A stretch of DNA of 64,000 bases, taken from NCBI RefSeq assembly GCF_001514065.1, contig NZ_KQ948426.1, forward strand, positions 248,001 to 312,000, given 5' to 3'. This stretch comes from Streptomyces antibioticus. GTDB taxonomy: Bacteria; Actinomycetota; Actinomycetes; Streptomycetales; Streptomycetaceae. The translations under genes were made by a program, and so were the position numbers. Below the pieces are notes generated by a model. It saw only the letters and a list, made by a program, of their open reading frames with translations. It made no database searches and was not told where the DNA came from. Position 1 is the stretch's first letter; the number at the start of each line of letters is the position of its first letter. Positions 37,193 through 46,156 of the stretch are shown here, one piece after another.

Positions 37193-37314
37193 CGGCGCCT
37201 CGTGCTGCATCCGCCCATCCGAACATCACGGGCCCCCGCCCCACCAGCGTTTTTCGCATCCCGCGCGCCCCTGGGAGGATCATCGGACCACAGGCATGGA
37301 TGAGTGGGGGAAAC

Positions 37315-37521
37315 ATGGGGTTCGTGGTGCTGCTGGGCGTGCTCGCGCTCGTGATCTTCGGGTGTGTGTGCGTGGTGTGGGCCGCGCGCGGCGGGCCGCG
37401 GTGGGTGCGGGGCGTGGCCGCGGTGACGACCGGGCTGGGCGAGGTCGTACAGGTCCTGGCAAAGAGCAGCAAAGGGAGCAACCGCTCCAACTCCAGCTCC
37501 GGCGACGACGGAAGCGACTGA
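37315..37521 (+). CDS. small single-pass membrane protein
   Basis: A 68-residue protein with one N-terminal helix (MGFVVLLGVLALVIFGCVCVVW) and a basic, then Ser/Asn/Asp-rich hydrophilic tail (SKGSNRSNSSSGDDGSD). The ATG at 37315 follows a GGGGGA site; another ATG at 37300 is in frame. No family is recognised. The reading frame has the G/C third-position bias of real genes. Confidence 0.6.
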   Translation: MGFVVLLGVLALVIFGCVCVVWAARGGPRWVRGVAAVTTGLGEVVQVLAKSSKGSNRSNSSSGDDGSD

Positions 37522-37621
37522 GCCGACGAGTGACTGAGCCGACCGGTTCCACCCCTTAACCCCGTCGTCGAACACGTGCATCATTGCGAGGTCGTTGTCG
37601 ATGATGCTGACGAGGTGAGCG

Positions 37622-38917
37622 GTGCGCGTGCGAAGAGCCGGGACGGGGACGGCGGTTCTCTGCGGTGTACTGCTGGTCGCCTCCTGCGGTCCCACCCAGC
37701 ACGCCGAGGGCTCCGCCGACCCGACCGGCGCCCCGGTACGGGCCAACAGCGCACCCGCCCTGCTGCCCGTGCCGCGCGGCGACGGCAGCAAGGTCGCCGA
37801 CGACTTCAACGGCGACGGCCACCGCGACCTCGTCCTCAACGACCTCGTCAAGGCGGAGAGCCACACCGACGACCCCGGCATCGGCATCGTCTACGGCAGC
37901 GCGCGTGGACTGCGCCCGGGGGCACGGCAGTTGGTGAGCGCGAAGAAGCAGGCGGTGGCCGTCAAGGGCCAACTCCCCGCGGTCTTCGACGCGGAGGCGA
38001 GCTGCGATCTCGACAAGGACGGGTTCACCGACCTCGTCGTCTCCACCGACCCGCCCTTCGACGGACAGGGACAGCCGCCCGTCCCGCTCCAAGTCCTGTT
38101 CGGCTCCCCCGCCGGGCTGACCGGCAGGGCCGTCAAGCTCACCGTCCCCGCCAGGTCCCGCGCGGGCAACGACTGGGCGGACCAGCCGGTGTGCGGGGAC
38201 TTCGACGGCGACGGCGACAAGGATCTGGTCCTGCACGCCTCGGGCGGCCAACTGAGCTTCCTCCAGGGCCCGTTCAGCCGTAAGGGCGCCCCCCGCAAAG
38301 CCGGTGCGCCCATCCAGTCGCCGGGACAGGTGCCGACCGGCCCGGCCGCCGACGTGAACCTCGACGGCTACGACGACCTCGTCGTCCGTACCGCCGAAGG
38401 CACCGCCGCCTCCGCCGTCGTCCTCGGCGGACCCGCCGGTCCGGCCCGTACCGGCGCCACCCTCCCCGCCGGCATCGACGTCGCCCTCGGCCGCTTCGGC
38501 GCGGGCAGGGCATGGGACGCGGCGGTCGGCGCGATGGGGGGCACCGCCCTGCGCTACGACCTGCCCACCGCCGTCCGCGGCACCCTCGCCTCCCCCGGCT
38601 CCATGCTCGACGCCGCGGACTTCGACGGGGACGGGCTGAGCGAACTCGTCTCCAGCGGCTCGCGGGTGAAGGTCTTCCGGGGCCGTACGAAGGGACCGTC
38701 CACGTCGGCCATGGTCACCGTCGAACCGAAGGCCGTCGGGACGACACGGGTCGTCGGCGTCGGCGACTTCGACGGGGACGGCCTGGCGGACCTCGCCGTA
38801 CGCACCTACCGGGGCGAGACGAAGGACAGCGTCGCGGTGTTCTCCGGCACGAAGAAGGGCCTGCTGACGGCGGAGCCGACGGTCACCTTCTCGACGGCGG
38901 CGTTCCTCGGACCCTGA
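37622..38917 (+). CDS. FG-GAP/VCBS beta-propeller lipoprotein
   Basis: A 431-residue predicted lipoprotein (lipobox LVASC near residue 22) with a seven-bladed integrin-like propeller in the mature part. Six calcium-binding blade loops are clear: DFNGDGHRDL, DLDKDGFTDL, DFDGDGDKDL, DVNLDGYDDL, DFDGDGLSEL and DFDGDGLADL. A seventh position (ALGRFGAGRAWDAAVG) has lost the Asp pattern. It starts at a GTG. It is the first of four such genes in tandem, and the only one with a lipobox. The family forms extracellular protein-protein or carbohydrate contacts; no enzyme activity is expected. Confidence 0.88.
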   Translation: MRVRRAGTGTAVLCGVLLVASCGPTQHAEGSADPTGAPVRANSAPALLPVPRGDGSKVADDFNGDGHRDLVLNDLVKAESHTDDPGIGIVYGSARGLRPGARQLVSAKKQAVAVKGQLPAVFDAEASCDLDKDGFTDLVVSTDPPFDGQGQPPVPLQVLFGSPAGLTGRAVKLTVPARSRAGNDWADQPVCGDFDGDGDKDLVLHASGGQLSFLQGPFSRKGAPRKAGAPIQSPGQVPTGPAADVNLDGYDDLVVRTAEGTAASAVVLGGPAGPARTGATLPAGIDVALGRFGAGRAWDAAVGAMGGTALRYDLPTAVRGTLASPGSMLDAADFDGDGLSELVSSGSRVKVFRGRTKGPSTSAMVTVEPKAVGTTRVVGVGDFDGDGLADLAVRTYRGETKDSVAVFSGTKKGLLTAEPTVTFSTAAFLGP

Positions 38918-39096
38918 TGCCACACACACCCCAGGCGCCCCAACTCGCACAAGAATTTTCCGAACTCACGTACAACCCTTGCCCCACGGCAGCGGTCTCC
39001 TGATCGCCGACCGCGCTGTGTGCCCGAGGTGAGCCGAGAACCGCTCCCCGGACAACGCGCGCGGTCCCTCCAGCCCCGCCCCGGGAGGACCCCTCC

Positions 39097-40461
39097 ATGC
39101 GCAGAAGCTCCGCCGCCGCCCTCACCACCACCCTGCTGGCGACCGGCCTCACTTCGCTGTTCCTCGCCGCCCCGGCCTCCGCCGCCGTCGCCAAGCACTA
39201 CGACGACTTCAACGGCGACGGCTACCGCGACCTGGCCTACAGCAACTACTCCAGCGGGATCTCCGGCCCCGGCGGCTGGCAGGGCGGTGCCGTCACCGTC
39301 GTCTACGGCAAGGCGAGCGGCCTCGACACCGCGCACACCCAGGTCGTCCACCAGGACAGCCCCGGCATCCCCGGCACCGGCGAGGAGGACGACTACTTCG
39401 GCGAGTCGATCGGCAGCGCCGACCTCAACAAGGACGGCTACGCGGACCTGATCGTCGGCAACGGCACCGAGCACGTGGGCAGCGCGCAGTACCGCGGCAC
39501 GGTCACCATCGTCTGGGGCTCCCGCACCGGCCTGTCCGGCGGCACCAGCCTCGCCCCGAGGTCCGGCGCGAGCGGCTCCCAGTCCCACTTCGGCAGCGAG
39601 CTCGCCACCGGCGACTTCAACGGCGACGGCTCGCCCGACCTCACGGTGATCGGCGGCGGCGAGGCCTGGCTGTACCGAGGCCCGTTCACCAAGTCCGGTA
39701 CGACGGGCAGCGTCACCAAGATCGACAAGGTGGACCAGGGCTGGTACTCGTACGGCCTCGCCGCCGGCAAGGTCAACGGCGACGGCAAGACCGACCTGGT
39801 GATCCTCGGCACCCAGTTCACCGGCCAGACCGAGGCCAACCGCGTCTGGTACCTCAAGGGCGCCTCGTCCGGCCTGACCTCGGGAGCCTCGAAGACGTAC
39901 GCGAGCGAGCCGCTCGCCGCCACGATCGGTGACTTCGACAAGAACGGCTACGGCGACATCGCGGTCGGCCTGCCCTGGAACAACGACGGCAAGGGCATCG
40001 TCAGCGTCTGGCGCGGCACGTCGTCGGGGCCGAGCGGCTCGATGACGTACAACCAGGCCTCCTCCGGCGTCTCCGGCAGCCCCGAGGCGGACGACAACTT
40101 CGGCTACTCCGTCTCGGCCGGCGACACCAACGGCGACGGCTACGCGGACCTCGCGGTCGGCGTCCCGCAGGAGGACGTCGACGGCAAGGAGGACCAGGGC
40201 GGCGTCACCGTCTTCCGCGGCGGCTCCGGCGGCCTCACCGGCACCCGCTCCACCTGGATCCCGCAGACGGTCCTCGGCCCGGCCGACTCCTACGTCTCCT
40301 TCGGCTCCGCGGTCCGCCTGCGCGACCTCGACCGCGACGGCAAGGCGGACCTGACGGTGGGCGCGAACGGCGACGGCCTGCTGCTGCGCGGCACCGGCAC
40401 GACCCCGACCGCGACGGGCTCCGTCCACCTGCCGGAGTACGGCGGCGGCTTCCTCGACTGA
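39097..40461 (+). CDS. secreted FG-GAP beta-propeller protein (2 of 4)
   Basis: A 454-residue exported protein. The signal peptide ends in APASAAVA near residue 30. Seven blade loops are visible: DFNGDGYRDL, DLNKDGYADL, DFNGDGSPDL, KVNGDGKTDL, DFDKNGYGDI, DTNGDGYADL and DLDRDGKADL. The loops bind calcium in homologues. A GGGAGG site lies 8 bases before the ATG. It is followed 35 bp later by a close paralog on the same strand. Confidence 0.9.
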   Translation: MRRSSAAALTTTLLATGLTSLFLAAPASAAVAKHYDDFNGDGYRDLAYSNYSSGISGPGGWQGGAVTVVYGKASGLDTAHTQVVHQDSPGIPGTGEEDDYFGESIGSADLNKDGYADLIVGNGTEHVGSAQYRGTVTIVWGSRTGLSGGTSLAPRSGASGSQSHFGSELATGDFNGDGSPDLTVIGGGEAWLYRGPFTKSGTTGSVTKIDKVDQGWYSYGLAAGKVNGDGKTDLVILGTQFTGQTEANRVWYLKGASSGLTSGASKTYASEPLAATIGDFDKNGYGDIAVGLPWNNDGKGIVSVWRGTSSGPSGSMTYNQASSGVSGSPEADDNFGYSVSAGDTNGDGYADLAVGVPQEDVDGKEDQGGVTVFRGGSGGLTGTRSTWIPQTVLGPADSYVSFGSAVRLRDLDRDGKADLTVGANGDGLLLRGTGTTPTATGSVHLPEYGGGFLD

Positions 40462-40496
40462 CCTCTCATCACTTCACTTCTCACTGGAGCACCTGC

Positions 40497-41948
40497 ATGC
40501 GCCCCCTCAGAACCGCCCTCGCGGCGGCCACCGCCGCCGCCCTGACAGGCGGTCTGCTCACCCTCGCGTCCGCCACGACCGCGGCCGCGGCCCCCTCCGG
40601 CCTCGCCGGTGACTTCAACGGCGACGGCTACCGCGACGTGGCCGTCGCCGCCCCCATCGCCAAGGTGAGCGGCAAGACCGGCGCGGGCTACGTCGCCGTC
40701 GTCTACGGCACCAAGAGCGGCCTCGACACGAGCAAGCGCCAGATCATCAGCCAGGCCACGGACGGCATCCCGGGCACCCCGGAGGCATCCGACTACTTCG
40801 GCGACCGCCTCACCTCGGGCGACTTCGACGGCGACGGCTACACCGACCTCGTCGTCGGCGTGCACGCGGAGCGGATCGGTTCCACCGACTCCTTCGGCGC
40901 GCTGACCGTGCTGTGGGGCGGCGCGACCGGCATCAAGTCCGGCACCGACATCTCCGCCCCGCTGCCGCAGTACCGCAACGAGCTGGGCTGGGTCCTCGCG
41001 GCCGGTGACTTCGACGGCGACGGCCACACCGACCTCGCCGCCGGCAACAACGCCGCCCCGTCCCTGAACATCTTCAAGGGCCCCATCTCCCGCACGGGCA
41101 AGGCTGCTTCGCTCGTCGGCGTCGACACCGTCGACCAGACCACGATCTATCCCGACGGCCTGATCGCCGGCGAGGTCAACGGCGACGGGAAGACGGACCT
41201 GCTGGTCATGGGCCAGGAGGAGACCAGCGGCGGCGACTACCGCACCCGCAGCGTCCTCTACACCGGCAACGCCACCACCACCGTCAAGGCCGGAAAGAAG
41301 CTCGCGGGTGGCTACGCGGGCGTCATCGCCGACGTCGACAAGGACGGCTACGGCGACATCGTCACCGGCAACTTCATGGAGAAGTCGGCGACCGAGCCGA
41401 ACGGCGGCCTGGGCGGCGCGGTGACGGTGACGTACGGCGCGGCCACGGGCCTGTCGTCGCGCACCCCGGTGAAGTTCACCCAGGACTCGGCGGGCGTCCC
41501 GGGCACGGCCGAGAAGAACGACTTCTTCGGCTGGAGCCTGTCGGCCGGCGACGTCAACGGCGACGGTTTCCCGGACATCGCGGTCGGCGCCGCCCAGGAG
41601 ACCATCGGCTCGGCGAAGAACGCGGGCACGGTCACCATCCTGCGCGGCTCCTCCACGGGCCTGACCGGCACGGGTGCGAAGTCCTACTCCCAGAACACCA
41701 CGAACGTCCCCGGCACGGCCGAGTCCTACGACCAGTTCGGGTACGCGGTCCAGCTCACGGACGTCGACAACAACGGCCGCACCGAACTGGTCGCCTCCGC
41801 GTCCGGCGAGAACAACGGCGACGGCGCGGTCTGGTTCCTGAAGTCCACGACGTCCGGCATCACGGCCACGGGCTCGAAGTCCTTCACCGGCACGACGCTC
41901 GGCGGCCCGGCGGGCGACGGGTACTTCGGCGACGTACTGGAGGGCTGA
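40497..41948 (+). CDS. secreted FG-GAP beta-propeller protein (3 of 4)
   Basis: A 483-residue paralog with a signal peptide ending near TTAAAA (about residue 30) and seven blades: DFNGDGYRDV, DFDGDGYTDL, DFDGDGHTDL, EVNGDGKTDL, DVDKDGYGDI, DVNGDGFPDI and a degraded DVDNNGRTEL. The last three bases before the next start contain its stop, giving a 3-bp gap to gene 4. Confidence 0.9.
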   Translation: MRPLRTALAAATAAALTGGLLTLASATTAAAAPSGLAGDFNGDGYRDVAVAAPIAKVSGKTGAGYVAVVYGTKSGLDTSKRQIISQATDGIPGTPEASDYFGDRLTSGDFDGDGYTDLVVGVHAERIGSTDSFGALTVLWGGATGIKSGTDISAPLPQYRNELGWVLAAGDFDGDGHTDLAAGNNAAPSLNIFKGPISRTGKAASLVGVDTVDQTTIYPDGLIAGEVNGDGKTDLLVMGQEETSGGDYRTRSVLYTGNATTTVKAGKKLAGGYAGVIADVDKDGYGDIVTGNFMEKSATEPNGGLGGAVTVTYGAATGLSSRTPVKFTQDSAGVPGTAEKNDFFGWSLSAGDVNGDGFPDIAVGAAQETIGSAKNAGTVTILRGSSTGLTGTGAKSYSQNTTNVPGTAESYDQFGYAVQLTDVDNNGRTELVASASGENNGDGAVWFLKSTTSGITATGSKSFTGTTLGGPAGDGYFGDVLEG

Positions 41949-41951
41949 GAA

Positions 41952-43313
41952 ATGCGCATCCGAACAGCGACGACGATCGCCGCCCTCCTGACGGCGGGCC
42001 TGTCCCTGAGCTCCCCCGCCTCGGCGGCGTCCGCGAAGTACGGGGACGACTTCAACGGGGACGGATACCGCGACTACGCGGCGAACGCGAACGGCAGCAC
42101 CAAGGGCGGCGGCGTCCTGATCACCTTCGGCACGGCGACCGGCCCGGGCACGAAGACCCAGTTCGTCAGCCAGTCCAGCTCCGGTGTCCCCGGCAGCGAC
42201 GAGACGGACGACATGTTCGGCGCGTTCCGCGCCGCCGCCGACTTCAACGCCGACGGCTACGGCGACCTCGCGGTCGGCGCCCCCGGCGAGAACGTCGACG
42301 GCCGCGCCGACCAGGGCGCGGTCACGATCCTGTGGGGCAGCGCGGGCGGCCTGTCGGGCGGTACGGCGATCCCGGCCAAGGCGAAGGAGTCGTACGCCTA
42401 TATGGGCCGCGACCTGGCCGTCGGCGACTTCAACGGCGACGGCAGGAAGGACCTGGCGGTCGTCGCGGGCGGCAAGGCGTACGTCTACCGCGGCGCGATC
42501 AACCGCACGGGCGTGCACGGCACGGTCTCCACCCTCGACAAGTCGGCGTCCCCCTTCTCGGCCACGGCCGTGATCGCGGGCAAGGTGAACGGTGACGGCA
42601 AGACCGATCTCGTCGTGATCGGCGACGGCGTCAACACCGAGGAGATCTGGTCGGAGGCCTGGTTCGTCAAGGGCGGCACCACCCTCTCCTCCGGCAAGAC
42701 CCTGCGCCTGGAGTCCCAGTCGGGCGGCGGAGGCAGCGCGGACCGCGGCGGCGACGGCGTCATCGCCGACTTCAACCACGACGGCTACGGCGACATCGCC
42801 ATCGGCACGTCCCTCTACGGCGGCTACAAGGGCCGGGTGTCCGTCTGGTACGGCTCGTCGTCCGGCCCCGGCACGTCCGCCCGGATCACCCAGAACACCA
42901 GCGGGGTGGCGGGCACGGCGGAGGCGTACGACAACTTCGGCTCCTCCGTCTCGGCCGGCGACATCAACGGCGACGGTTTCGCGGACCTCGCGGTCGGCGC
43001 GTACGGCGAGAAGATCGACGGCAAGGAGTACGCGGGCACGGTCCACGTCCTGTACGGCCGCGCGTCCGGCCTGACCGGCACGGGCTCCCAGGCGTTCGCC
43101 CGCAACTCGGCCGGAATTCCGGGCGCGTTGGAGTCGGACGACTTCTTCGGCGCCACGGTCCGCCTGCGCGACACCGACCGCGACGGCCATGCGGACCTGT
43201 TCGTGACGGGCCAGGTGGGCTCGCTGCGGCTGCCGGGCACCGGGTCGGGCGTGACGACGACGGGTGTGACCTCGGCCCCGGCGGACGGCGTGATCAGCGG
43301 AATGCTGCAGTAG
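41952..43313 (+). CDS. secreted FG-GAP beta-propeller protein (4 of 4)
   Basis: A 453-residue paralog with signal peptide ending PASAASA. Seven loops: DFNGDGYRDY, DFNADGYGDL, DFNGDGRKDL, KVNGDGKTDL, DFNHDGYGDI, DINGDGFADL and DTDRDGHADL. Gap to the previous gene is 3 bp, with the ribosome-binding site inside the previous gene's end, so it is coupled. The gene is followed by two hairpins (43326 and 43384). Confidence 0.9.
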   Translation: MRIRTATTIAALLTAGLSLSSPASAASAKYGDDFNGDGYRDYAANANGSTKGGGVLITFGTATGPGTKTQFVSQSSSGVPGSDETDDMFGAFRAAADFNADGYGDLAVGAPGENVDGRADQGAVTILWGSAGGLSGGTAIPAKAKESYAYMGRDLAVGDFNGDGRKDLAVVAGGKAYVYRGAINRTGVHGTVSTLDKSASPFSATAVIAGKVNGDGKTDLVVIGDGVNTEEIWSEAWFVKGGTTLSSGKTLRLESQSGGGGSADRGGDGVIADFNHDGYGDIAIGTSLYGGYKGRVSVWYGSSSGPGTSARITQNTSGVAGTAEAYDNFGSSVSAGDINGDGFADLAVGAYGEKIDGKEYAGTVHVLYGRASGLTGTGSQAFARNSAGIPGALESDDFFGATVRLRDTDRDGHADLFVTGQVGSLRLPGTGSGVTTTGVTSAPADGVISGMLQ

Positions 43314-43325
43314 CAGCCTCTCGGC

Positions 43326-43354
43326 GGGAATCCCCGTGACCTTCAGGGATTCCC
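43326..43354 (+). terminator. hairpin downstream of FG-GAP gene 4
   Basis: GGGAATCCC pairs with GGGATTCCC, an 11-base loop between. First of two stems after the stop at 43313. Confidence 0.6.
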
Positions 43355-43383
43355 CGTAAGGGATGTCACAGCTCGGCAGCAAA

Positions 43384-43409
43384 GCCGGGCCCGAACGCTC
43401 GGGCCCGGC
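43384..43409 (+). terminator. second hairpin downstream of FG-GAP gene 4
   Basis: GCCGGGCCCGA and its exact complement around ACGC, an 11-bp perfect stem. It lies 35 bp before the GTG of the next gene. Confidence 0.75.
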
Positions 43410-43443
43410 ACGTGACTCTCCGGGACCAGGTACGTTCGAAGGC

Positions 43444-44337
43444 GTGGCTGGATTCAGGATCGGACGCGGCCGGGACAACGGCGCTCCTCACACGCGACCG
43501 CAACAACCTCCGTACGGGCAGCAGGCCCCGCAGGGACCGTCGTACGGCGGCTACCCCGCGCCGCCGCAGCAGCCGTACCCCGGGCAGCAGCAGGGGTACG
43601 GCGGCGGTCACCAGGGCGGGGGCTACGACGAGCCGGAGTACTTCGGCGACGGCGGCTACGGCCGGCCCCCCGCCGGCCCGGACCCGTACGCGGCGAACCA
43701 GCCGGGCCACACCCAGGCGTTCTCGGTCGGCGAGGACCCGTACAACCAGGGCGGCACCTACCGCGCCGGCTCCACGCCCCCCGCGGGCCCGGTCGGCCCG
43801 CGCCTGCACTGGAAGGACCTGCTGCGGGGCATCGTCATGGCCCCCAACCAGACCTTCCTCCAGATGCGCGACTACACGATGTGGGTCCCGGCCCTCATCG
43901 TGACCTTCCTCTACGGCCTGCTGGCGGTCTTCGGCTTCGACGGCGCGAGGGAGGAAGCGATCAACGCGACCCTCTCCAACGCGGTCCCGATCGTCCTGAC
44001 GACGGCCGTCGCCATGGTCCTGTCGTCCTTCATCCTCGGCGTGGTCACCCACACCCTGGCCCGCCAGCTCGGCGGCGACGGCGCCTGGCAGCCCACGGTC
44101 GGCCTCTCCATGCTGATCATGTCCCTGACCGACGCACCCCGTCTGGTCTTCGCCATGTTCTTCGGCGGCGACGCCACCTTCGTCCAGGCCCTCGGCTGGG
44201 CGACCTGGGTGGCCGCGGGCGCCCTCCTGACCCTGATGGTCTCCAGGTCCCACGACCTGCCGTGGCCGAAGGCACTGGGCGCGTCGGCGATCCAGCTGAT
44301 CGCACTGCTGTCGATCGTGAAGCTGGGCACGTTCTAG
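43444..44337 (+). CDS. Yip1-like membrane protein with Gln/Gly/Pro-rich N-terminus
   Basis: A 297-residue protein from the GTG at 43444. The first 130 residues are low complexity (QQPYGQQ, GYPAPPQQPYPGQQQGYGGG, YNQGG), predicted disordered and cytoplasmic. The rest has about five hydrophobic helices with LRGIVMAPNQTFLQMRDY just before the first, as in the Yip1 family of membrane proteins. Function in bacteria is unknown. It ends in front of a strong terminator. Confidence 0.78.
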   Translation: MAGFRIGRGRDNGAPHTRPQQPPYGQQAPQGPSYGGYPAPPQQPYPGQQQGYGGGHQGGGYDEPEYFGDGGYGRPPAGPDPYAANQPGHTQAFSVGEDPYNQGGTYRAGSTPPAGPVGPRLHWKDLLRGIVMAPNQTFLQMRDYTMWVPALIVTFLYGLLAVFGFDGAREEAINATLSNAVPIVLTTAVAMVLSSFILGVVTHTLARQLGGDGAWQPTVGLSMLIMSLTDAPRLVFAMFFGGDATFVQALGWATWVAAGALLTLMVSRSHDLPWPKALGASAIQLIALLSIVKLGTF

Positions 44338-44351
44338 GCGACGGCACCGCA

Positions 44352-44390
44352 GGGCCGCGTCGACAGCGAGGGAGCGCTGTCACGCGGCCT
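44352..44390 (+). terminator. terminator after the Yip1-like gene
   Basis: An extended hairpin: GGCCGCGT with ACGCGGCC and, inside it, GACAGCG with CGCTGTC, one bulged base. It starts 15 bp after the stop and faces the convergent phosphoribosyltransferase gene. Confidence 0.8.
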
Positions 44391-44420
44391 CAAGTCACCG
44401 AAACCACCAGGGCAGAGGCG

Positions 44421-44460
44421 TGCTCGGGCGTACTCCGGCGTACTCAGGCGTACTCAGGCG
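44421..44460. repeat. 10-bp tandem repeats overlapping the phosphoribosyltransferase stop
   Basis: Four consecutive 10-bp units of the form TACTCAGGCG, two exact (44441-44460), one with one change and one with two. The last unit holds the stop codon of the phosphoribosyltransferase gene, whose end may have been altered by slippage. Confidence 0.7.
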
Positions 44461-44957
44461 TCGAGAACCTGCCCCGCCCGCTTCACCACCGGCGGTTCGA
44501 CGCTCCACGGGAAGTTGATCCAGTCATCGGTCCGCTTCCACACGTACTCGCACTTCACCAGCGACTGCGACTTCTCGTAGATCACGGCGGAACGCACCTC
44601 GGCGACATGGTCGAGGCAGAAGTCGTGCACCAGCTTGAGCGTCTTGCCGGTGTCGGCGACGTCGTCGGTGATCAGGATCTTCTTGTCGGAGAAGTCGATG
44701 GCGTTGGGGACGGGGGCGAGCATGACGGGCATTTCCAGGGTGGTCCCCACGCCCGTGTAGAACTCCACGTTCACGAGGTGGATGTTCTTGCAGTCGAGGG
44801 CGTACGCGAGGCCCCCGGCGACGAAGACACCACCTCGCGCGATGCTGAGCACGATGTCCGGCTCGTAGCCGTCGTCGGCGATGGTCTGCGCGAGTTCGCG
44901 CACGGCGGTGCCGAAACGCTCGTAGGTCAGGTTCTCCCGTACGGCTGCGTCGCTCAT
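44454..44957 (-). CDS. phosphoribosyltransferase
   Basis: A 167-residue type I phosphoribosyltransferase. The PRPP loop ILITDDVADTGKTL (about residues 93-106) is intact, and ARGGVFVAGGLAYAL precedes it. The pattern fits the hypoxanthine/xanthine type found in actinobacteria, but the base is not certain. The ATG at 44957 follows the dcd stop by 2 bp, so it is the second gene of a dcd operon and likely works in nucleotide salvage. Confidence 0.85.
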   Translation of the reverse strand: MSDAAVRENLTYERFGTAVRELAQTIADDGYEPDIVLSIARGGVFVAGGLAYALDCKNIHLVNVEFYTGVGTTLEMPVMLAPVPNAIDFSDKKILITDDVADTGKTLKLVHDFCLDHVAEVRSAVIYEKSQSLVKCEYVWKRTDDWINFPWSVEPPVVKRAGQVLDA

Positions 44958-44959
44958 GC

Positions 44960-45535
44960 TCACACCTGGGTCCGATGGAAGTTGAGGAAGGAACGGGAGG
45001 CGGTGGGCCCGCGCTGCCCCTGGTACCGGGAGCCGTACCGCTCGCTCCCGTACGGGAACTCGGCCGGCGAGGACAGCCGGAACATGCACAGCTGGCCGAT
45101 CTTCATGCCGGGCCACAGCTTGATGGGGAGGGTGGCGAGGTTGGACAGCTCAAGGGTGACGTGCCCGCTGAAGCCGGGGTCGATGAACCCGGCGGTGGAG
45201 TGGGTGACGAGCCCGAGCCGCCCGAGGGAACTCTTGCCCTCGAGCCGCGACGCGAGATCGTCGGGGAGCGTGATGACCTCGTACGTCGAGGCGAGCACGA
45301 ACTCCCCGGGGTGCAGGATGAACGGCTCGTCGCCCTCCGGCTCCACCAGCCGCGTCAGATCGGCCTGCTCGATGGAGGGGTCGATGTGCGGGTACCGGTG
45401 GTTCTCGAACACCCGGAAGTAGCGATCGAGGCGCACGTCCACGCTGGACGGCTGCACCATGGATTCGTCGTAGGGATCGATCCGTACCCGCCCGGCGTCG
45501 ATCTCGGCCCGGATGTCCTTGTCTGAGAGAAGCAC
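44960..45535 (-). CDS. dcd: dCTP deaminase
   Basis: A 191-residue enzyme that deaminates dCTP to dUTP for dTMP synthesis. Family motifs are visible: [29 protein letters not shown] and [13 protein letters not shown] followed by [12 protein letters not shown] near residues 110-135. The gene order dcd-phosphoribosyltransferase puts nucleotide conversion and salvage together. A nested palindrome starts 18 bp upstream of the ATG (45553). Confidence 0.96.
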   Translation of the reverse strand: MLLSDKDIRAEIDAGRVRIDPYDESMVQPSSVDVRLDRYFRVFENHRYPHIDPSIEQADLTRLVEPEGDEPFILHPGEFVLASTYEVITLPDDLASRLEGKSSLGRLGLVTHSTAGFIDPGFSGHVTLELSNLATLPIKLWPGMKIGQLCMFRLSSPAEFPYGSERYGSRYQGQRGPTASRSFLNFHRTQV

Positions 45536-45552
45536 GTCCCGAGGATACGCAA

Positions 45553-45588
45553 GGCGCGCGGACCGATTCGAATCGGACGCCGCGCGCC
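45553..45588. terminator. nested palindrome between dcd and the small zinc-ribbon gene
   Basis: GGCGCGCGG ... CCGCGCGCC flanks an inner perfect palindrome CCGATT-CG-AATCGG. It can fold as one tall hairpin and would terminate the upstream gene (stop at 45619) just ahead of dcd. It could also serve as an operator of dcd. Confidence 0.7.
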
Positions 45589-45618
45589 TGTGTCACTGAC
45601 GGGTGGTTGCTGCCGTGG

Positions 45619-45777
45619 CTAGCGCTTCTCCAAGGTCACGGGTACGACGCTACGGAGCCGCGCACACCGTGGACATCGGACGAGCCGACCGGGGCCGAGT
45701 CGCTCGGCCTGCTGCATCGGGAACGAAGCGGTGCTGAACACGTGCCCATCGGCACAGCGGACGACGGTGCGTTCCAT
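45619..45777 (-). CDS. small CXXC zinc-ribbon-like protein
   Basis: A 52-residue protein from ATG 45777. It has Cys8 and then CPRC (about residues 38-41), forming a partial zinc-ribbon. Its compact length and position before dcd suggest a real gene. I recall close homologues across Streptomyces but cannot name a function. Confidence 0.65.
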   Translation of the reverse strand: MERTVVRCADGHVFSTASFPMQQAERLGPGRLVRCPRCARLRSVVPVTLEKR

Positions 45778-46050
45778 CAAGTCCCAGAGTCCCTTCCCCA
45801 AGAGCCGCGTCCGGCTGTTGCTCGCCGGACGACAAATGCCACATTACGGGATGGAAGGAACGACTCTCCAGGCGGCACTCCGACCACTCCCGGACCCTCT
45901 CCCACCCCTCCACCGTACGCCCCAACTCCGGTCCCCCGCAGCCCTGTCACACCCCGTTAACGCACTCAGACCCCACGGCTTCAGCGCCGGGGGTCTGGCA
46001 TGGGGTAGAGTGACGAGGCATTACGACACCGGCCTCGATCGGCGTCTTAC

Positions 46051-46124
46051 GCGGGTGTAGTTTAATGGTAGAACATCAGCTTCCCAAGCTGAGAGCGCGA
46101 GTTCGATTCTCGTCACCCGCTCCA
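46051..46124 (+). tRNA. tRNA-Gly (anticodon CCC)
   Basis: A complete cloverleaf. The acceptor stem GCGGGTG pairs with CACCCGC (46114-46120), the D arm contains AATGGTAG, the anticodon stem TCAGC/GCTGA surrounds loop TTCCCAA with anticodon CCC, and the T arm is GCGAG-TTCGATT-CTCGT with one wobble pair. The discriminator T is followed by an encoded CCA (46122-46124). It reads GGG codons. Confidence 0.95.
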
Positions 46125-46129
46125 TGTGA

Positions 46130-46156
46130 AACCCCCAGGCCATGGGCCCGGGGGTT
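46130..46156 (+). terminator. terminator of tRNA-Gly
   Basis: AACCCCC pairs with GGGGGTT (46150-46156), followed by CTTTGTT. It starts 5 bp after the tRNA 3' end. Confidence 0.85.

Noticed and set aside
40290-43478. Open frame of over 1000 codons antisense to the FG-GAP genes
   Set aside because: Arises from the GC-biased third positions of the real genes on the + strand. Its translation is Arg/Gly/Ala/Val-rich without any domain.
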